In this document: in pieces, positions 37,906-47,838 of the stretch
How positions within the stretch are numbered: position 1 is the first letter of the stretch
How the letters are laid out: every line of letters begins with the position of its first letter
From: Campylobacter concisus
Lineage (GTDB): Bacteria > Campylobacterota > Campylobacteria > Campylobacterales > Campylobacteraceae
Assembly: GCF_001891085.1 (NCBI RefSeq)
Contig: NZ_JXUP01000004.1
Span: 117,992-181,991 of the forward strand
Length of the DNA stretch: 64,000 nucleotides
Reading direction: 5' to 3'
Notes under the pieces: model-generated
The model's input: the letters and a program-made list of their open reading frames with translations, nothing else
Database searches by the model: none
What the model was told of the DNA's origin: nothing
Position numbers and translations under genes: made by a program

Positions 37906-38769
37906 AGCTTTTTTCTTCATATCAAATTTATTCGCCATAAAGCCAACTAAACCAACAAAGAAAAGTCCGCCACAGATATTACCAAGTGTAACTGGAACTA
38001 AGTTTTTACCGATGAAATTTCCCCAGTTTAAAACTTCTAGTTTTTCAGCCGTAATTCCATGTCCTAAAGCTGCAGCTGCAGCAGCGATATCTCCGCCGTT
38101 TGCTGCTATATAGTGAGCTTTTGAGATGATGGCTTCAGTGATGATGAACATATTTGCCACGCAGTGCTCCATAGAGCAAGCTACAAATGCGCCGATCATC
38201 CACATAATAGCAAAGAATTTACCAGATAGATTGCTCTCACTTGTCGCAGTCCAAATAGACATACAAACAAAGACGTTACAAAAAATTCCGCGGATAAATA
38301 GCTCATGAAATGGTGCTGTAATCTTGCCAATACCAGCTGGTATAAAGTGCTGTAAGATGTAGCCATCATACTTTAGTGGCAAGCCTGAATAGTAGTACAT
38401 ATAAGCGATCAGTGCGCCGCCAACGAAGTTAAATATCCAAACGATAGCCCAGTATCCGATAGTCTTACCTAGTTTTAGCTTTCCTTCATATGCGCTAACG
38501 CCACTTAAAACTGAGCTTGTAAAAAGATGTCCGCCATAAAAGACAACCATCATAAGGCCACAGCTAAATGTGATACCGCCGATAAAATTTGAAAGACCAA
38601 TAGACTGATTTTCAGCCATACCAACTGTCGAGTGAGCCCAAAAAATATCACCCATAGCAATAGCAGCTCCAGCCATGATAGCAAGGAAGATAATACTAGT
38701 AAGCGGCATATGAGCCTTATGCTCCATAGAGCTTGAGACCGCTTGAGCGGTTTCTGCCGGATTTAACAT
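37903..38769 (-). CDS. Formate/nitrite channel (FocA family)
   Basis: 288 residues from ATG 38767-38769, which has AGGAGA upstream; an in-frame ATG at 38802 is less likely. Six transmembrane helices of the FNT fold. Visible are FVACSMEHCVANMFII (helix with the conserved His region), GGALIAYM and GNICGGLFFVG. It probably conducts formate; the neighbouring hydrogenase operon favours formate over nitrite. The upstream sequence has a short perfect inverted repeat (ATGAGCC/GGCTCAT, 38801-38815). Confidence 0.88.
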   Translation of the reverse strand: MLNPAETAQAVSSSMEHKAHMPLTSIIFLAIMAGAAIAMGDIFWAHSTVGMAENQSIGLSNFIGGITFSCGLMMVVFYGGHLFTSSVLSGVSAYEGKLKLGKTIGYWAIVWIFNFVGGALIAYMYYYSGLPLKYDGYILQHFIPAGIGKITAPFHELFIRGIFCNVFVCMSIWTATSESNLSGKFFAIMWMIGAFVACSMEHCVANMFIITEAIISKAHYIAANGGDIAAAAAALGHGITAEKLEVLNWGNFIGKNLVPVTLGNICGGLFFVGLVGFMANKFDMKKKA

Positions 38770-38932
38770 CACATTCTCCTTTTTATTTTCAATCTCGCAC
38801 ATGAGCCAGGCTCATCTTTGCGACCAAAGTTTAACACTTTGTAAAATCACTAAAGTCAAATCAATGCTTGCGATTAAAAGCAAAATTTTGCCTTTAGTAA
38901 CCAAAAAGACTAAATTTAGCTATTTGCTAAAT

Positions 38933-39382
38933 TTAACCGACTAAATTTTTATCAATCTCTACAATTCTTAAAAAAGCTTTTCTGGCACTTTTTTTAGCCT
39001 GCTCGCTTAGTCCTTCTTCAAAATTTAAGACATTTTCGAGCAATACGCTAATGCCTAAAAAAAGCGTCTTTGGGCAAATTTTTCGCAAATAGCTTAAAAG
39101 CACTGGCGTTGGGAGGTTGTGAGTTGAGTAGATGTAATCTCTATCGTCACTTAGGTCGAAAAACTCTATCTTATCCTCATCAAAGCCGCTCATCGCATCA
39201 ACTACTATCAAGATATCAGGTGCAAATTCTCTAATAGCTGAAAATTCATTCTCAGGCACATCTTGCCCAAAAAAGACCTTCCATTCTTTTAGCTCGTGCT
39301 CCACGATGCGACCTACTTCATTGCCCACATCATCATCGCCACGCATAGGATTACCGATGCAAAGGATGGCTTTTTTCATCAA
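38933..39382 (-). CDS. hycI: Hydrogenase maturation endopeptidase HycI
   Basis: 149 residues. Motifs GNPMRGDDDVGNEV (Asp nickel ligand) and VVDAMSGFDEDKIEFFD are those of the HycI/HyaD peptidases, plus THNLPTPVLLSYL. It removes the C-terminal peptide of the large subunit after nickel insertion; the presumed target is HyfG. Last gene of the hyf operon, overlapping hycH by four bases. Confidence 0.92.
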   Translation of the reverse strand: MMKKAILCIGNPMRGDDDVGNEVGRIVEHELKEWKVFFGQDVPENEFSAIREFAPDILIVVDAMSGFDEDKIEFFDLSDDRDYIYSTHNLPTPVLLSYLRKICPKTLFLGISVLLENVLNFEEGLSEQAKKSARKAFLRIVEIDKNLVG

Positions 39383-39723
39383 AAGTCCTTCCTAAGCACG
39401 ATATATCCCTCTTTTAAATTTGCCAAAATTTCTTTAAGCTTACACTCACAAAGCTGCGGCAAGAGTTTAGCGATATGCTCGGCAAAAATTTCAACTTCAA
39501 AATATTTGCTTAAATTTCCGATTTTAAATTTCACGTATTCGCCTGAGTTTTTGATCATCTCGTCAAATTCCTCATCGCTTAGCTCTAAAATTTTCTCGCT
39601 AAAATCAATCGTGCCAACGCCATGTCCCACGCAAGTGGAGAAAATTTTTATCTCCTTTAGCTCGCGTGGAAGCTTGTCGTTGTCGTCCATATGCCTTTTT
39701 GTAAGCTTATAAACTTGTATCAT
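39379..39723 (-). CDS. hycH: Formate hydrogenlyase maturation protein HycH
   Basis: 114 residues, small and acidic, with FSTCVGHGVGTIDFS near residue 28 and the KEGYIVLRKDF end, fitting the HycH family. In E. coli HycH is needed for maturation of hydrogenase 3 subunits. Four-base overlaps with both neighbours. Confidence 0.82.
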   Translation of the reverse strand: MIQVYKLTKRHMDDNDKLPRELKEIKIFSTCVGHGVGTIDFSEKILELSDEEFDEMIKNSGEYVKFKIGNLSKYFEVEIFAEHIAKLLPQLCECKLKEILANLKEGYIVLRKDF

Positions 39724-40544
39724 CTCTTACTCCAAACCTCGCTATCAACGTCTATCGCAAAGCTTTTATCAGCTTTTGCATATTTTAGATAGACATCATT
39801 ATGCAAAAGCCCCATGCACTCAGCATATCTAGGATCTTCCTCTTTTTTGATAGCTGTAAGCACAGCCTCTCTTGAAATGCTTGGGTCATGGACATCTTTT
39901 GAACATTTGATAGCATTCATATATTTTTCAAAAAGGATTCTACCAAAGATATAGCTCATTAGCCTTCTACTTTCAGCTTGCAAGTCACGCTCAAACAAGA
40001 TATCGCCTATGACCGACTTCTCAACTGAAGGTGGCAATGTGTTATCTTCCTCATAGCTTTTTTTATGAAGTTTTTGATCGATGATACCAAGAGCCATGCC
40101 AAGGCCGTAAATAATGCTTGCTGGATGTGGAGGACAGCCTGGGATATAGACATCGACTGGGATTATCTTATCGATGCCACCCCAAACGCTATAAGCGTCA
40201 TGGAAAATTCCGCCACTGCTTCCGCACGCACCAAGAGCAACTACGATCTTAGGATCTGGGGTCGCCTCATAAGCACGAAGAAGTGGATAATACATCTGTC
40301 TTGTTACAGGACCGGTGCAAAGCAAAATATCAGCGTGTCTTGGGTTTGCTACAAGTTTAAAGCCAAAACGCTCAGGATCCCACATCGGCGTAATAGCTGC
40401 AAAAATTTCTATCTCACAGCCGTTACAGCTTCCGCAGTCGATCCTATAAACGCTAAAGCTTCTTTTGATATTTTTTAGATGCTCTAGCTTTGCAGTTAGA
40501 TCATTTGCTGTTTTTATGTCCTCTGGGACTTGATATAGACTCAT
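39720..40544 (-). CDS. hyfI: Hydrogenase-4 small subunit (NuoB-like)
   Basis: 274 residues, longer than NuoB because of a C-terminal extension. Cysteine pattern for one [4Fe-4S] cluster: DCGSCNGCEIEI, LLCTGPVTRQM, ALGACGSSGGIFHD and PGCPPHPASIIYG. It carries electrons to the NiFe site of HyfG. Confidence 0.95.
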   Translation of the reverse strand: MSLYQVPEDIKTANDLTAKLEHLKNIKRSFSVYRIDCGSCNGCEIEIFAAITPMWDPERFGFKLVANPRHADILLCTGPVTRQMYYPLLRAYEATPDPKIVVALGACGSSGGIFHDAYSVWGGIDKIIPVDVYIPGCPPHPASIIYGLGMALGIIDQKLHKKSYEEDNTLPPSVEKSVIGDILFERDLQAESRRLMSYIFGRILFEKYMNAIKCSKDVHDPSISREAVLTAIKKEEDPRYAECMGLLHNDVYLKYAKADKSFAIDVDSEVWSKR

Positions 40545-41080
40545 TTTATAGCCTCCTCAATGCCTTTTGTTAGCCTCTCAGCAGATTGATTTTTCTTGCA
40601 CTCTGGGCAGATATAAAGGTAGTCTTTTGCCTCTTCGAGTCTGCCTGGGAGTAAATTTGCTGTGCCAAGCTTTTCAAGGGTGAAATTTATAAGCCTTTTT
40701 GGTGTAAATGGCTTGCCACAGCATTTGCAAGTTTGCATCTCAAGCTCACCCCTTTGTATAAGAGCGCTCTTGTCAAATTTAACCGCAAGCTCAAAGCTAT
40801 CGCTAAGTCTTACAGCTCCAGTTGGGCAAACCTCATCGCAGCGACCGCAAAATATACAACGTCCGCAGTCAAATTCCCAAACAAGCTTTGTTTGCTCCTC
40901 GTTCATCTTAAGCTCTATCGCGTTACTAGGGCAAGCGATACCGCAAGCTGCACAACCTATACAAAGATCGTATGTATAGTTTGGCTGACCACGGAAATTT
41001 TCAGGAACAATATATGGCTCAAATGGATAGGCGTATGTCGCCTTTCCATATTTTTCTGTGATGTCAAATAACTTCATCAT
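40541..41080 (-). CDS. hyfH: Hydrogenase-4 ferredoxin-like subunit
   Basis: 179 residues. Two [4Fe-4S] motifs, CIGCAACGIACPSN and CGRCIFCGRCDEVCP, followed by further cysteine pairs (CKCCGKPF and CPECKK) that could bind zinc or another cluster. NuoI-like, linking HyfA/HyfI electron flow. Confidence 0.95.
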   Translation of the reverse strand: MMKLFDITEKYGKATYAYPFEPYIVPENFRGQPNYTYDLCIGCAACGIACPSNAIELKMNEEQTKLVWEFDCGRCIFCGRCDEVCPTGAVRLSDSFELAVKFDKSALIQRGELEMQTCKCCGKPFTPKRLINFTLEKLGTANLLPGRLEEAKDYLYICPECKKNQSAERLTKGIEEAIK

Positions 41081-42813
41081 CTTAAATCCTTTTTACTAAC
41101 CCCGCCATCTTGACAGAATTTTTTAAGGTCTTTCTCTGTTAAAATTTTGCTCTTTTTAGTCCTTACATCGACTAATGTAACACGCTCTGTACATGAGTAG
41201 CAAGGGTCAAGTGAGCAAACGATAAGTGCTGCGTCACTTATGTTGTTTCCTCTAAATTGATATCTTAGGCTTGGCCAGTTGTTATAAGTAGCTGCTCTAC
41301 ATCTCCAGCGATACACTTTTTGAGCACTTCCTTGCATGATCCAGTGGACATTCTCGCCACGTGGTGCTTCATCATGACCAAGTGCAAAATTCTCAGGTTT
41401 GATCATAGTCACAGGATCGATCATGATCGGAGTTTGAGGCATTAGCTCAAAGCATTGGCGGATGATGTGGATAGAGCTTTTTAACTCTTTATATCTAACC
41501 ATCTCGCGAGCAAAAACGTCGCAACCATGCTCAACTGCTACTTCAAATTCTATCTGTTTAAAGAAGTCGTATGGGTGATCGTAGCGGTTATCGCGTTTAA
41601 AACCAGAGCCTCTCATATTTGGACCAACTGGGCTAAAGTCACGTGCTATTTGGCGGTCTAAAATACCCACACCTTTCCAGCGACCGATTTGGCGTTTATC
41701 CTCCATAACTGCGTCCCAAATTTCTGAAATTTGAACGTCAAGTTTATTTATGATCTCGATGCCTTTTTTGATCTCTTGGTTTGTCATGTCACGTCTTAAG
41801 CCACCCATAACGACATTGCCGTATGTTTTACGTCCGCCAGTTACAAGTTGAGCTAGCTCCATAGAGTACTCACGAACTCTAAAGATGTGCATGAAAGCGT
41901 TGTAGTTACCAGTGACCTCACAAGCTAGACCGATATTTAAAAGGTGGCTGTGAAGACGCTCGATCTCAAGACAGATGACACGTATAGCTTGAGCTCTTAG
42001 TGGAATTTCAAGCTTGATAGCTTTTTCTGCTGCTTCGATACAAGCAATGGCGTGAGCATAACCACAAATTCCACAAACACGCTCTGCAAGATAGCCCATT
42101 TGATCATAGTTCATTCTGTTTTCAGCTAGCTTTTCCATACCGCGGTGTTGATAAAAGAGGCGGTAGTCAGCGTCGATGATCTCGTCGCCGTCGCAGAAAA
42201 GTCTAAAGTGACCTGGCTCATCTGAAGTAATATGCAGTGGTCCAAGTGGCACATCAACTACTGCATCACCTGTTGGGAACAAAAACTCAGAATCAGGCTC
42301 ATCTCTATGGTCAACTGGATCAGGGCGGTAGCGATAATCCATCGCATCTTTTCTAAGTGGATGAAGTCCATCTGGCCAGTCATCACTTAAAACTAGACGC
42401 CTTTTATCAGGTAAACCTTCAGCTACAAGGCCGAACATATCATAAGCTTCTCTTTCGTACCAAACACAAGCTGGCACTAGCGGAGTAACTGATGGAAATG
42501 TCGGATCGCTTCCTGGAATAAGCGTTTTAACAGTGATAAAGCACTTATCCTCAGGTGCAAAGTCGTCCGCCTCAGTCAGCTTGCTACCTTCCATTGAGAT
42601 AGCATAGTAAAGCGCAAAGCTGCCATTTATCTGGCGCTCATCATTTGGTATCATAGTGCTTATGAAGCCGCCGATATCATAATAAAGTGTTTTAACAGCT
42701 AGTGGAAGATCATTTCTATCAACCAAAACTGTGATCTGATCGTCTGCTTGACGAGTTACTTCTAAAATTTTTACCTTGGTTTTTAGGATTTCAACAAATT
42801 TATCGCCTCTCAT
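41077..42813 (-). CDS. hyfG: [NiFe] hydrogenase-4 large subunit
   Basis: 578 residues: a NuoC-like N-terminal part (about 1-170) fused to the NuoD-like catalytic part. Nickel ligands lie in RVCGICGYAH and DPCYSCTER. As in HycE, cleavage after that Arg (544) would release a 34-residue C-terminal peptide, so HycI is the likely protease. Catalyses H2 production or oxidation. It is one of the longest genes in the operon; start and stop overlap neighbours. Confidence 0.97.
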   Translation of the reverse strand: MRGDKFVEILKTKVKILEVTRQADDQITVLVDRNDLPLAVKTLYYDIGGFISTMIPNDERQINGSFALYYAISMEGSKLTEADDFAPEDKCFITVKTLIPGSDPTFPSVTPLVPACVWYEREAYDMFGLVAEGLPDKRRLVLSDDWPDGLHPLRKDAMDYRYRPDPVDHRDEPDSEFLFPTGDAVVDVPLGPLHITSDEPGHFRLFCDGDEIIDADYRLFYQHRGMEKLAENRMNYDQMGYLAERVCGICGYAHAIACIEAAEKAIKLEIPLRAQAIRVICLEIERLHSHLLNIGLACEVTGNYNAFMHIFRVREYSMELAQLVTGGRKTYGNVVMGGLRRDMTNQEIKKGIEIINKLDVQISEIWDAVMEDKRQIGRWKGVGILDRQIARDFSPVGPNMRGSGFKRDNRYDHPYDFFKQIEFEVAVEHGCDVFAREMVRYKELKSSIHIIRQCFELMPQTPIMIDPVTMIKPENFALGHDEAPRGENVHWIMQGSAQKVYRWRCRAATYNNWPSLRYQFRGNNISDAALIVCSLDPCYSCTERVTLVDVRTKKSKILTEKDLKKFCQDGGVSKKDLR

Positions 42814-44291
42814 TTTAAAGCTCCCATCATTATATTAACACCGTTATCTACTAGCGTATAAAAGCTATCTACGTGCCATACGCCAAAGATTATGATAAGG
42901 GCACAAAGTGCTATAAGAGGTAAATTCTCTAACAAACTCATCTCTTTATTATGAACAACCACACCTTTTGGCTCGCCAAAGCTTGCCATGTTAAAGTGTG
43001 CAAAGTCAGCTATGAAAATAACTGCAAGCGCAATAGCAAATAGCGCAACTGCGATGTATTGACCGCTTGTGATAGCTCCTATAAAGACGTTATACTCGCT
43101 AACAAATATAGCAAATGCTGGAACACCAACAAGTGAGCAAACAGCCGCGCCAAACATTATAGTGGTGATCGGTGCGATCTTAACCATGCCGCCCATCTTA
43201 CTCATATCTTTGTGGCCGTAAATTCTTGCTATGTTACCTGTTGAGCAAAATGCCAAAGCTTTTGTAAAGCTGTGAGCCAAGCAGTGGAATATCGCTGCAA
43301 ATAGACCAAATTTACCGCCAACACCAAGTGCAAATGCGATAACGCCCATGTGAACGATTGAGTGATATGCAAACATTCTTTTTACGTTGTGTTGTCTTAT
43401 TAGGAAAAATCCTGCTACAAAAAGAGTGATAGTTCCTGAAACGATCATTATGCCCTCAACAAAGCTAAATCCAACTGCTTGAGCTGTGATAGCGTAGTAT
43501 CTTAAGAGCGCTAGCATCGCACATTTTAAAAGTACGCCTGAAAGCAAGGCTGAGATAGGTGCTGGACCTTCAGCGTGAACGTCTGGTAGCCAAGTGTGAG
43601 TTGGAGCAAGACCAGCTTTTGTACCAAAACCAATTAGAGCAAATACAAAGATAAGTTTTGCCGCATCTGGGTTTAAATTTTTAGCATTTGCCATTATTCC
43701 AGAAAATAGCATAGAAGCTTCGCCATCTCCTAGAGTGCTAAATGTGGCTGAGTATAAAAGAACAGTCGCATAAAGTGCAAATGCTAGACCGATTGAGCAA
43801 AGAACTATGTATTTATAGCCACTCTCTGTTGATTTTTGATCTTTGTGGATAGCGACCAAAAACACAGAAGCAAGAGTTGTTGCCTCGATAGCTGCCCACA
43901 TAAACGCAACGTTGTTGCAAATAACACTTAAAGTCATTGTAAAGATAAATACATGGCTTAGTGCATAATATTTTTTAAGATCGCTTAAGTGGATGTGTCC
44001 ATCTTCAAGCTCCCATCTCATGTAGTGGATAGAGTAGAAATTTACTATAAATCCAGTCACAGCGATAAGCACCAAGAAAACACAGCCCAAGCTATCTAAA
44101 AACAAAAATTTATCAAAACTATAAAAAGTTCCGCTACTTAAGACTTTAAGAACATTGTTAAGTAAAGCCACCGATGTCGCAGCAGAAAACAAAACGTGAA
44201 GTCCGCTTAATACCGCATAATTTTTAGGACTCAAAAACAAGACCAAAGCACCAAGGAGCGGTAAGATAAGTATTAAAGCTAAACTATCCAT
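42810..44291 (-). CDS. hyfF: Hydrogenase-4 membrane subunit F (antiporter-like)
   Basis: 493 residues, about 14 helices. Mrp-antiporter/NuoL-type core: APTHTWLPDVHAEGPAPISALLSGVLLK, KRMFAYHSIVHMGVIAFALG and HSFTKALAFCSTGN. Probably part of the proton- or ion-pumping arm of the complex. Overlaps hyfG by four bases. Confidence 0.94.
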   Translation of the reverse strand: MDSLALILILPLLGALVLFLSPKNYAVLSGLHVLFSAATSVALLNNVLKVLSSGTFYSFDKFLFLDSLGCVFLVLIAVTGFIVNFYSIHYMRWELEDGHIHLSDLKKYYALSHVFIFTMTLSVICNNVAFMWAAIEATTLASVFLVAIHKDQKSTESGYKYIVLCSIGLAFALYATVLLYSATFSTLGDGEASMLFSGIMANAKNLNPDAAKLIFVFALIGFGTKAGLAPTHTWLPDVHAEGPAPISALLSGVLLKCAMLALLRYYAITAQAVGFSFVEGIMIVSGTITLFVAGFFLIRQHNVKRMFAYHSIVHMGVIAFALGVGGKFGLFAAIFHCLAHSFTKALAFCSTGNIARIYGHKDMSKMGGMVKIAPITTIMFGAAVCSLVGVPAFAIFVSEYNVFIGAITSGQYIAVALFAIALAVIFIADFAHFNMASFGEPKGVVVHNKEMSLLENLPLIALCALIIIFGVWHVDSFYTLVDNGVNIMMGALK

Positions 44292-44293
44292 CT

Positions 44294-44938
44294 CTAACCC
44301 CTTAAATTTGAAGCTTTAGAAGTATCTAAGCTATCATAAGCTTTATAAAATCTAATCGCTAAGACACTCATGATGATAACGGCAAATATCGCATCTGTTA
44401 AAATTCCAAGCTCGACTAACTCATGTGAGTTATAAGCCATTAGAGCAAGGCTTAGGTGGATACCGTTTTCAAACAAGCAGTAAGCTAGAATTTGTTTTAT
44501 AAATGAGTTTCTTAGCATAAAACCAAAAATTCCCATCATAAAGACCGTTCCAGCAGCGATTAGCATGATCTCTTCTTTGATAAGAGAGAATTTTAAAAAT
44601 ATAGGGTGGATACTCATTGAAAGAGCTAGAGAAAATCCCATAGCAATAACAGGACTTACAAAAAATCCACCAACTGGCTCATCTTCGCTAACTACGCCAA
44701 GTTTTTTGATAAGCCAGAATAAAATTCCTGGCACAAGCAAAACTTTGGTAAAAAATGCAACTATCGCCCAAGTTTTGAGCTGCTCGGCGTTAAATTTCTC
44801 AGATAGCAAGAAAAATATGCTAACTAAAAGTAGTGTCTCAATCGCATAAGCGATGATTGAGAGTTTCAAGCTTCTAAGACCAAAAACTGCAAGCGAAGTT
44901 ACGATCATGCAAATGGCTAAAATATCAAGTGTTTGCAT
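44294..44938 (-). CDS. hyfE: Hydrogenase-4 membrane subunit E (NuoK-like)
   Basis: 214 residues, six or seven transmembrane helices. NuoK-like features include YCLFENGIHLSLALMAYNSHE with the buried Glu. It sits between hyfC and hyfF with one- to two-base gaps. Confidence 0.92.
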   Translation of the reverse strand: MQTLDILAICMIVTSLAVFGLRSLKLSIIAYAIETLLLVSIFFLLSEKFNAEQLKTWAIVAFFTKVLLVPGILFWLIKKLGVVSEDEPVGGFFVSPVIAMGFSLALSMSIHPIFLKFSLIKEEIMLIAAGTVFMMGIFGFMLRNSFIKQILAYCLFENGIHLSLALMAYNSHELVELGILTDAIFAVIIMSVLAIRFYKAYDSLDTSKASNLRG

Positions 44939-44939
44939 C

Positions 44940-45860
44940 TCACACTCCTACTACATAAAGTGTTAGTGCAACAAACGAGATAGCAAGTGCACCAAGCGCA
45001 TTTTTGCGTAAAGATGAAGTCATTTTAAAGCGTGGACCAAAGTTGTCTATAAAGACAGCTGCTACGTAAAATACTCCGGTTTTTATCACAAAAATGATGA
45101 TAGCTAAGAAAGGATTGCTAAAATTCCATGGCTCAAATATAGTTAGGAAAAGTCCGATCATAGCAAACTGTTTTAATATAAGTGATGCTTGAACTAAACC
45201 AAGGTCGCTACCTGCGTACTCGCCAAGCAAGCCTTCTTGAAGCTCTTGTTCTGCTTCAGCTACGTCAAATGGTTTTCTGCCAGTCTCAACATACATGCAC
45301 CATAAAAATGCGATAGAAGCTACGGCAAAACTTGGGATCTGATATCCGATAACACCGGTTTTTACCATCTCTTGGATCTCAATTAAATTTGATGTTTTAG
45401 CTGCAAGCATTACTACGATTAGACACATAATCATAACTGGCTCGACATATACGCCTAGCATTTGCTCCCTGCCGCCGCCTGTTGCTGCAAATGGGTTGCC
45501 GCTATCCATTGAAGCTGCACCAAATACAAATCTAAGCAATGCGCCAAGATAGAGGATCACAAATATATCTGAATACGCTCCAAAAACAGTATCTTTGCTA
45601 TATGTTATAGGTATAGCAGCTAGAACTGCAGCTGAAGTTGCAAAAAGGAAAAATGGAGCCCATCTAAATACCCAGTGAGAGCACTCAGGCACAGTTCTTC
45701 CTCTTCTAAAGAGTTTTATAATATCGCGATATGTTTGAAAGAAATCGCTACCTTGTTTTGATTGAAGTCTAGCTCTTAGTTTTCTTGCCATACCATCAAA
45801 CAAAGGAGCTACCAAAACGATAACGACTACTTGAAATATCATTAAAAGTATAGTTTGCAT
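44940..45860 (-). CDS. hyfC: Hydrogenase-4 membrane subunit C (NuoH-like)
   Basis: 306 residues, about eight helices. NuoH-type signatures: PEVQKGSDFFQTYRDIIKLFRRGR-like segment and ETGRKPFDVAEAEQELQEGLLGEYAGSD, which contacts the small subunit. Confidence 0.93.
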   Translation of the reverse strand: MQTILLMIFQVVVIVLVAPLFDGMARKLRARLQSKQGSDFFQTYRDIIKLFRRGRTVPECSHWVFRWAPFFLFATSAAVLAAIPITYSKDTVFGAYSDIFVILYLGALLRFVFGAASMDSGNPFAATGGGREQMLGVYVEPVMIMCLIVVMLAAKTSNLIEIQEMVKTGVIGYQIPSFAVASIAFLWCMYVETGRKPFDVAEAEQELQEGLLGEYAGSDLGLVQASLILKQFAMIGLFLTIFEPWNFSNPFLAIIIFVIKTGVFYVAAVFIDNFGPRFKMTSSLRKNALGALAISFVALTLYVVGV

Positions 45861-45869
45861 TTTCGTCTC

Positions 45870-47837
45870 CTAAACTAAAAAGTAGCCCACAGCAAGTATG
45901 GCACATAGATAAACTAGGATATAAAGCGTATAGACGTTTGTGTATCCGCTTTGAACGATGCCAAGTTTATCGGCAAATTTCATACACCATTTGATGACTG
46001 GTTCATAAAACATTCCCCACCAGATATCTTTTGGATGGTTGTGATATTCAACCGCGTCAAAATAATTTCTAGTAACGATCTTTTTATCAGCTCTAAATAG
46101 CCATTGCATGATCTTTCTAAGATCGCCTGTAAATGGACCACCTGTCATTTGCATACGTGAGCTATATTTAAAGCCACAAGCCCAAGGATCAGTCTCGCGT
46201 GGTTTATCTCTATTTGCTTTCATAACAGCAAGGATGATAAATGGCAAAATCATAGTCGAACATAAAACTAAAGCGATAAGCGGAGTTGAGATCATACTGC
46301 CTATTGGTGAAGTTACATTTATAGCACCAAGGCTAGCTTTATAGTCGCTTATAGCGATAGAATTTACAGCTTGCATGATGTAATCAACTATGTAGTTTGC
46401 GCCAAGACCAAAGCCAACGCAGCCTATCATTAGGATGATCATACCAAGAACCATGCCTATTGGGCTCTCTTTAGCATTTTCCCAAATTTTTTGATCTCTT
46501 GGAGTACCTGCAAATATAACAGCATAAAGTTTGAGGTGCATACCGACCAAAACGCCTGTTAGCGCAAGAGCTACGACGCCAAGCGTAAATGCATATCTAA
46601 CTAATGTTCCCTCACTCATCGCACCTTGAAGCATACCTTGATATGTAAACCACTCTGAAACAAAGCCGTTTACTGGAGGCAAGGCTGCGATACCCATGAT
46701 ACCTATAAACATACCAAGGCTTGTCCATGGCATCTTTTTAGCAAGACCACCAAGGATGTCCATATTTTGTGTGTGAGTAGCGTGGATAACTGAGCCAGCA
46801 CAAAGGAAAAGCAGACCTTTAAATATAGCGTGGTTAACTACGTGGTAGCAACCTGCTAGAAAACCTACTGCTGCAAGTGTTAAATTTCCAGCTGCAACGC
46901 CGTAAATTCCTGTGCCAAGACCTAGTAAGATGATGCCTATGTTCTCAACTGAGTGATAAGCAAGCAAAGCCTTGAAGTCGTGTTGGCAAAGAGCGTATAA
47001 AACACCAAATAGTGAGCTAGCTGCACCAAGAGCGAGTATTGTAAGGCCAAAATATGTGCTAAGTGGCAAGTAAAGTGTAAATTTAACTAATGTAAATAGG
47101 GCAACTTTGATCATAACGCCTGACATAAGGGCTGAAACGTTTGATGGGGCTGCTGGGTGAGCTTGTGGAAGCCAAACGTGAAATGGCCACATACCAGCTT
47201 TACTACCAAAGCCGACCAAAAATAGTGCAAATACAGCAGCAGAAGCACCAAATGGCATCTTAACACCCATAAATGCGCTAAACTCAAAGCTTCCTGCGTA
47301 GTAAGCAGTGATAAGCAAACCACAGGTGATACAAAATGCACCGATTTGTGCGATGCCAAGATATACCATAACCGCTTTTAGAGTGTTTTTACCATCATTT
47401 ACTATGATAAGGAACGATGAGATAAGAGTCATAAGTTCCCATAAAACGACAAAGCAAAATACATTATCAGCGCTAATTACTAGAAGCATTGAAAGGATGA
47501 ATGTATTAAACAAACATGCAAATACGCCAACGTTTGCTTTTTTGATGTACTCATCTGCATAGCTCATACCATAAACGCTGCTTGCAAATCCGATGAAAAC
47601 AACGACAAAGCTAAAGAAATTTCCAAGTGGATTTAGCGCAAATTTTGGCGAATACAAAAAGCCATCCATAAGAGCAAAGCTATCGCTTACTCCCATATTT
47701 GCAACAAAGTGACACATCGCGTAAAAACAGCTTAAAGCGCTTAGTCCAAAACCAACCTTTACAGCGGCCTTTGGAGCACAATAAAGCAAGATGCTAACGA
47801 CGGCACTTACAAGAAATAGCATATAAACCGTAGTCAT
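45870..47837 (-). CDS. hyfB: Hydrogenase-4 membrane subunit B (antiporter-like)
   Basis: 655 residues, about 16 helices. NuoL/N-type core with FGSKAGMWPFHVWLPQAHPAAPSNVSALMSGVMIK, FKALLAYHSVENIGIILLGLG and PPVNGFVSEWFTYQG. The C-terminal extension (about 540-620) includes DPWACGF and KIVTRNYFD, typical of HyfB/HycC. Confidence 0.94.
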   Translation of the reverse strand: MTTVYMLFLVSAVVSILLYCAPKAAVKVGFGLSALSCFYAMCHFVANMGVSDSFALMDGFLYSPKFALNPLGNFFSFVVVFIGFASSVYGMSYADEYIKKANVGVFACLFNTFILSMLLVISADNVFCFVVLWELMTLISSFLIIVNDGKNTLKAVMVYLGIAQIGAFCITCGLLITAYYAGSFEFSAFMGVKMPFGASAAVFALFLVGFGSKAGMWPFHVWLPQAHPAAPSNVSALMSGVMIKVALFTLVKFTLYLPLSTYFGLTILALGAASSLFGVLYALCQHDFKALLAYHSVENIGIILLGLGTGIYGVAAGNLTLAAVGFLAGCYHVVNHAIFKGLLFLCAGSVIHATHTQNMDILGGLAKKMPWTSLGMFIGIMGIAALPPVNGFVSEWFTYQGMLQGAMSEGTLVRYAFTLGVVALALTGVLVGMHLKLYAVIFAGTPRDQKIWENAKESPIGMVLGMIILMIGCVGFGLGANYIVDYIMQAVNSIAISDYKASLGAINVTSPIGSMISTPLIALVLCSTMILPFIILAVMKANRDKPRETDPWACGFKYSSRMQMTGGPFTGDLRKIMQWLFRADKKIVTRNYFDAVEYHNHPKDIWWGMFYEPVIKWCMKFADKLGIVQSGYTNVYTLYILVYLCAILAVGYFLV

Positions 47838-47838
47838 C

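Noticed and set aside
38801..38815. ATGAGCC/GGCTCAT as an operator for the formate channel
   Set aside because: A 7-bp stem with a one-base centre is not a typical Crp-family site and may be chance.
40065..41071. Plus-strand frames across hyfI and hyfH
   Set aside because: Shadows of iron-sulfur subunits with intact cysteine motifs and overlapping operon junctions.
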